From Candidozyma auris (taxonomy: Eukaryota > Ascomycota > Pichiomycetes > Serinales > Metschnikowiaceae), in contig NC_072813.1 of the NCBI RefSeq assembly GCF_003013715.1, forward strand, positions 1,240,001 to 1,304,000: a stretch of DNA of 64,000 bases, read 5' to 3'. Shown piece by piece: positions 59,913 through 64,000 of this stretch (positions are counted from its first letter, which is position 1; each line of letters opens with the position of its first letter). A program made the position numbers and the translations under genes. Under the pieces are notes generated by a model. It was not told where the DNA came from. It ran no database searches and was given only the letters and a program-made list of their open reading frames with translations.

Positions 59913-61883
59913 ATGCCACCGACTAAGGACCAAATCGCGGCCAATAATAGACGCAAAATAGAGAAGCACAGGCGAAAACTAGCCTACCATGACTTGCAAG
60001 TGCAAGGGACAAACAATTCGTCCATCATGTCTAAACGGTCTGTGGAGGCCATATACAACCCAGTACTCGATCCCAAGCAGAAAGAATGGATCAAATACTT
60101 TGTACCCAAGCTAAAAAGAAGATCTCCAGCGATTAATCGGGGATACTGGATTAGAATGGAGAGTATCAAGGAAATGGTGCTAAAAATCAAGGAGAAATAT
60201 GCTGCTTCAGGTCTTCCTGTGCGAGTTGTTAACTTGGGTTGTGGATTTGATACGCTTCCCTTCCAGCTCTTGGCCAATGGTCCCGAACGCCTCGAATTTT
60301 ATGACTTTGATTATCCTGAGCTTGTAAAGAGAAAATTATCTGTGATTGAATCATCAGATGAGATTCTAGAAGTCATAGGAAAATCTGACGAGCTATCTTC
60401 GAAGCATACAGAGTTGGGGATTGAATTGGCAACGAAATACTACAAATTAGTCGGTTGTGACCTCAAGGATACACTTCGTTACCAGAAACAGCTTGAGTTG
60501 CTTTTGAAAGGTGACAAGGGCGCTCCAACCCTCTTCATTGCGGAGGTTTCTTTAGCGTACATGAAACCGCAGGACGCAAATCCGGTGATTGAGATATCAT
60601 CCAAGCTTAGAAATTCCCATTTCCTTGTTTTAGAACAAATTATGCCTTCAGGGCCGAAACATTTTTTCGCTGAGAAAATGCTCCACCATTTCAACCATCT
60701 TCGGTCACCTTTACAATGCGTGGAGACGTATAGCACAAAGGATAAGCAGAGATGCCGGTTCAAACAATACTTCCCACAAGTCGAGATCAATGATCTTTTC
60801 GAGTGCTGGCGGGAAATTATACATCCTGAGAGGAAGAAGCTTGTGGACAAGGTTGAAGTGTTTGACGAATGGGAAGAGTTCATAGTATTCTGCCAACACT
60901 ACGTTGTCATTCATGCTACAAATTCCAATAATTTATTTTTTAGAGATAAAAACGTGACGAATGTCGAGACGTCTTATAGTGAGAAGGTATCCGTCGTCCA
61001 TCGTGGATGTGAAGACCTCGAGCTCAAGTTCCCAGCTGCCTGTGAAGTAAACCATCAAGATATCTTGATTCATGGTGGTATGTGGCAGACCAGAATTGAT
61101 GAATTGCTTCATATTGAAACAGATACATTCAATAAGAGGTTAGTAGCTCTTTCAGAGAAGAGACCGTCACCTAGAATGTGTCACACTTTGACCAACGCTG
61201 AAAACGGATGTTTCGTGGTTTGTGGAGGTCGTGGTCGCCCTGGACTCGTCTTCGACGACGTCTGGATCTACGAATGTTCATCCAACTCTTGGACCAGTTT
61301 GGGGTCTTTACCGGTTCCCATGTACCGCCATAGCGCAGTATGCATCTCACCAGGAGTGGTATTAGTATTCGGCGAGGGTCAATTCGTCAAAATCAGTATC
61401 GAAAACAACGCAGTTTTTTTGCTTGAAGCAATTGGCTCCGTTCCTTCATTGCAAAGCTGTGCTTTCGTTTACGAAGCTTCTTGTGGAACAGGGTACATTG
61501 TTGGAGGCATGAGCGACAAAACAGAGCCTCGTATTAACTGCGAGGTCTACAGGTTCCAGATCACAGAAAATACAGTTACTGTGGAGCTGGTGGTTCAAGC
61601 TACGCAGCTAGCACGAATCGGGTGCGTGGGGATGTTGCAAAACGATACCCTTGTGATTGCAGGCGGCGCAGGTTCCCAGCTCCACAGTCAAACCACCACA
61701 GTGATGGCAGTGGACACACGTCTGTGGAAAATCGACAATGTTTGCATTGACGAAAAAACGTGGGAGAAGGGACCCGTTTTCATAGGTTCGGCTGTAGCAG
61801 GTAATGTTATCGTCGGCGGCGGCGCCGTGTGCTACTCCTTTGGCAGCGCCTATAACAGTGCCTTTGAAGTGCGATTCCACTAG
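59913..61883 (+). CDS. PPM2: tRNA wybutosine synthase 4 (Ppm2/Tyw4)
   Basis: 656-residue enzyme for the last steps of wybutosine formation at G37 of tRNA-Phe (carboxymethylation and methoxycarbonylation). The N-terminal leucine-carboxyl-methyltransferase-like domain has SVEAIYNP, NRGYWIRM and the SAM motif VNLGCGFDTLPFQL (about 107-120). The C-terminal half is a kelch-type beta-propeller (RMCHTLTNAENGCFVVCGGRG, MYRHSAVCIS, IVGGMSDK). The two-domain layout separates it from Ppm1, which lacks kelch repeats. Length is near the yeast value (695). Confidence 0.94.
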   Translation: MPPTKDQIAANNRRKIEKHRRKLAYHDLQVQGTNNSSIMSKRSVEAIYNPVLDPKQKEWIKYFVPKLKRRSPAINRGYWIRMESIKEMVLKIKEKYAASGLPVRVVNLGCGFDTLPFQLLANGPERLEFYDFDYPELVKRKLSVIESSDEILEVIGKSDELSSKHTELGIELATKYYKLVGCDLKDTLRYQKQLELLLKGDKGAPTLFIAEVSLAYMKPQDANPVIEISSKLRNSHFLVLEQIMPSGPKHFFAEKMLHHFNHLRSPLQCVETYSTKDKQRCRFKQYFPQVEINDLFECWREIIHPERKKLVDKVEVFDEWEEFIVFCQHYVVIHATNSNNLFFRDKNVTNVETSYSEKVSVVHRGCEDLELKFPAACEVNHQDILIHGGMWQTRIDELLHIETDTFNKRLVALSEKRPSPRMCHTLTNAENGCFVVCGGRGRPGLVFDDVWIYECSSNSWTSLGSLPVPMYRHSAVCISPGVVLVFGEGQFVKISIENNAVFLLEAIGSVPSLQSCAFVYEASCGTGYIVGGMSDKTEPRINCEVYRFQITENTVTVELVVQATQLARIGCVGMLQNDTLVIAGGAGSQLHSQTTTVMAVDTRLWKIDNVCIDEKTWEKGPVFIGSAVAGNVIVGGGAVCYSFGSAYNSAFEVRFH

Positions 61884-62830
61884 CTGTCTGGGGCAAGTGC
61901 TGGGGAAATTGGTGGGTGCAAAATTCTTGCTTCCCTCGCAGATGCGCACCTTAGTTTCAGCTGGCTCGCCCAGAACCTAAAGCCCACAAACACACACCGG
62001 GGAGCCGAGGCCGGCTCCGAAATTCAGCCCTTCAAACGATTCAATCGCGCAAGTGAAACAGCTTGAAAGTTCTTCGGATAAGCCCCGGATATCATTCGTA
62101 AATGGCCCTGATGGTGTCACTTGACAAGGTGATGGATCTGGCCTAGATAGAATGGCGTGAGCAGATGCACTGCTGGGGTCGCGCGGCCCACTGCGCAGGC
62201 GACGCCAGCCTTAGTGAGATCGAGAAAGCCTCTGGCCAGCACGATAACTCTCTGCCTGCCTGGTTGTCTGTCTTGCATTTTTTTACCGCCATACGCAACC
62301 GATGCCTCCAAGCGCTCCCACAGCGGGGACCAAGCAACAATCGTCCCTGGAGCCAAAAGCAAGCACACAAGCATTTAAGCGGGTCCCCCTACCCAGATAC
62401 AAAAAGCAGCATACCCGTGGTGAATCCGCGAGATTATTCTAACCAAGAATTCGTCACTAGACAGCTGTTCGAAATGCAGAACTGTCAGTACATGGCAGGC
62501 CACTTTTTTTTTCCCCCTTTAGTTTTCCTTTGGGGATGCTTCTCGCTCGAATGCCCTGATCTGTATCTTGCGTATGGTTGCGTGTGGGGCCGCACCGGCT
62601 TGCGAAAAGGGTCTCCCCCTGGCTCGGACCTGTCTGGGACACGCCTTGGGGGGGCGGTCCCAAAACGAATGTAACCATCCAAATTCTTCACACCTTTTTC
62701 AAAGCGGTCCTCTCTATTGTCTGACCTTTTTTTTGGGACCCTCTTCCCCATCTTTGGCGTCAACCCGCTACCACCCCATATATCTGCATTGCTCTTCGCA
62801 TCCTTATCTCTGGAAAGTGTGTTGGATTTC
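61884..62830. other. Intergenic region upstream of PP1 regulatory subunit
   Basis: About 950 bp, GC-richer than other gaps. Short ORFs on both strands have no family signal. No TTYGCARCCA match. No RNA gene recognised. Confidence 0.5.
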
Positions 62831-64000
62831 ATGACGACCCTCGGCGCTGCCGGTCTACCCGGCCCAGTTTCCTCGGAGCACCACCCACAACTCGGCCCAC
62901 CTTCAAACGATATTTCTGACCGGGACCTACTGGCGTTTTCGTCACCTCCATTGAATGTCTGCGCTCCGACTACATCCAACAAGAACCTTCTTCAACCACA
63001 GCAAACAATGTCTGCCAAGTCAGAGATGCTCAGCGCTTCTGAAATAGTCGTTCCTGAGGTTGATACTTCGCTGCCCTCATGGAGCTCTCACTCTTCAGGC
63101 GACCATGGCTATTTCCGTGCCTCCCACGCTGTTTACTCCAGTCACTCTCCCTCGTCCAGCAAGCTGGGCTCCATCTCCTCTACTGACTCCGCTGAGTCCG
63201 AGATCCCGCTCTCGATGAGGTTCATGTACAAACCCCTGAGGTCAGGGGACCAGCTACGGAAAGCTAGCGACCCCACCAGGCGTAATTCCTTGATGAATGC
63301 TCACATTGACGAGCTGTCCACGGCCTCGCCTCCTCGCGATGCCCTGGAGTCCCCTTCGCATCTGCGCTCCTTCTCCATGGACGCTGCTCCCTACCGGCTC
63401 GTACGCAAAAAGTCAGGGGAAATCGTCAAGAGTCTGTTGAAGGATAACATCTCCAAGCATCGGTCAAAGTCGCTACCTTCCACGCCCAGCTTCAAGCTGG
63501 TGCACTTTGGTGACGATGCCGATGTGCGCTATTTCTCCAAGAAGGATAGGCCCACAGCGATCCTGGCTCTGAATTCTCCCTCTTTGGACACTCAGTCCAA
63601 CGGCGAAGATGATGACGATATGAGCGGCGACGATGAAGATTATCTTTCTCGGGCACAGGCCATGATTGACTATTACGACGACGAGCTCAATTCTCATGCA
63701 GATAGCTCCTACGCCCCACAAAAGGCTAGTGGCATCACGAAATATCCATCGCCTCACCATGGGCGACTCATTGACTGGGACGTAAATGTCATTAACCTAC
63801 CTTCGTCGCTGGTTCATGATCGCATAGTCAGCATCCATCCACCAGTCTTTTTGGAGCGGGTGTTTGTTTCGCCCGACAAAAAGTTCTTACTAGGTCACAT
63901 TGCAGTGAATAATATCGCATTCGAGAAGTCCGTCACTGTGCGCTACACTTTGGATAACTGGGCTACCATTGTCGAGATTCCAACGATGTACGTGCCTGAT
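62831..64000 (+). CDS. Glycogen-targeting PP1 regulatory subunit (Gac1/Pig type), 3' end missing
   Basis: 390 codons open to the window edge. The N-terminal 230 residues are Ser/Pro-rich. A PP1-docking RVxF-like motif, K-S(CUG)-V-H-F, lies in TPSFKSVHFGDDADVRYF (about 218-235). The CBM21 glycogen-binding domain begins near the end (PPVFLERVFVSPDKKFL, VRYTLDNWATIVE). This is the layout of yeast Gac1, Pig1, Pig2 and Gip2, which bring the Glc7 phosphatase to glycogen synthase. Which member cannot be decided without the C-terminus. Many of its CTG codons sit in Ser-rich stretches. Confidence 0.88.
   Translation, partial: MTTLGAAGLPGPVSSEHHPQLGPPSNDISDRDLLAFSSPPLNVCAPTTSNKNLLQPQQTMSAKSEMLSASEIVVPEVDTSLPSWSSHSSGDHGYFRASHAVYSSHSPSSSKLGSISSTDSAESEIPLSMRFMYKPLRSGDQLRKASDPTRRNSLMNAHIDELSTASPPRDALESPSHLRSFSMDAAPYRLVRKKSGEIVKSLLKDNISKHRSKSLPSTPSFKLVHFGDDADVRYFSKKDRPTAILALNSPSLDTQSNGEDDDDMSGDDEDYLSRAQAMIDYYDDELNSHADSSYAPQKASGITKYPSPHHGRLIDWDVNVINLPSSLVHDRIVSIHPPVFLERVFVSPDKKFLLGHIAVNNIAFEKSVTVRYTLDNWATIVEIPTMYVPD

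Noticed and set aside
1..64000. CRISPR arrays, rRNA, insertion sequences, toxin or viral genes
   Set aside because: None seen; the window is a conventional yeast chromosome segment, and no gene cluster with a joint unknown function was found.

Overview
The window is nuclear DNA of an ascomycete budding yeast from the group that reads CUG as serine (CUG-Ser1; the Candida/Clavispora/Metschnikowia side). Three lines of evidence point there. (1) CTG codons fall where the families need Ser, most clearly in the P-loop of the Miro GTPase GEM1 (3540-3542). (2) A nuclear gene for the 49 kDa subunit of respiratory complex I is present, which Saccharomyces lacks. (3) Genes are dense, with only four very short introns. 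Their donors are GTACGT or GTATGT and their TACTAAC/CACTAAC branch points sit 6-7 nt from the acceptor AG. The genus cannot be fixed from this sequence alone. CTG should be read as Ser in every protein described here.

Layout. 1-9.3 kb: PRT1 (5' end outside the window), BOL3, GEM1, RRS1 and a two-intron TRI1/UAF30-type gene. 9.3-18.1 kb: a Munc13/C2 protein and SIN3, converging. 18-24 kb: RPB11 (one intron), CDC5 and RNH1. 24.5-26.3 kb: an orphan Ty1/copia Gag-like ORF, the only mobile-element-like locus seen. 26.8-32.9 kb: TOP1, a PRM5-type membrane protein, a short mitochondrial protein and MIX17. 33-38.3 kb: a gene-poor 1.7 kb stretch, a JID1-like J-protein, complex I 49 kDa and tRNA-Trp(CCA). 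38.3-46 kb: a DHX29/YLR419W-type helicase, a 30-residue metallothionein and an oligopeptide transporter. 46-52.9 kb: TAF12, APC2, DCN1 (one intron; first coding exon is only the ATG) and a bHLH factor. 53.9-64 kb: an alcohol acetyltransferase-like enzyme, a Zn2Cys6 factor, RRP40, PPM2/TYW4 and the 5' part of a glycogen-targeting PP1 regulatory subunit (3' end outside the window).

Most genes are single-copy housekeeping genes with no operon-like logic; neighbours share intergenic regions rather than pathways. The strongest unexplained signal is a promoter element, TTYGCARCCA (complement TGGYTGCRAA). It occurs 19 times as an exact match in about 18.6 kb of intergenic DNA. Seven short convergent intergenic stretches have none, and only two copies were noticed inside coding sequence. 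Its position near start codons suggests a general regulatory factor site of this lineage. Other items worth a look are the unannotated metallothionein with a 12-bp inverted repeat in its promoter, an APC2 that ends before the usual E2-binding WHB domain, a Ser-CUG cluster that the standard code would mistake for a hydrophobic segment, and two start codons overlapped by upstream ORF stops.
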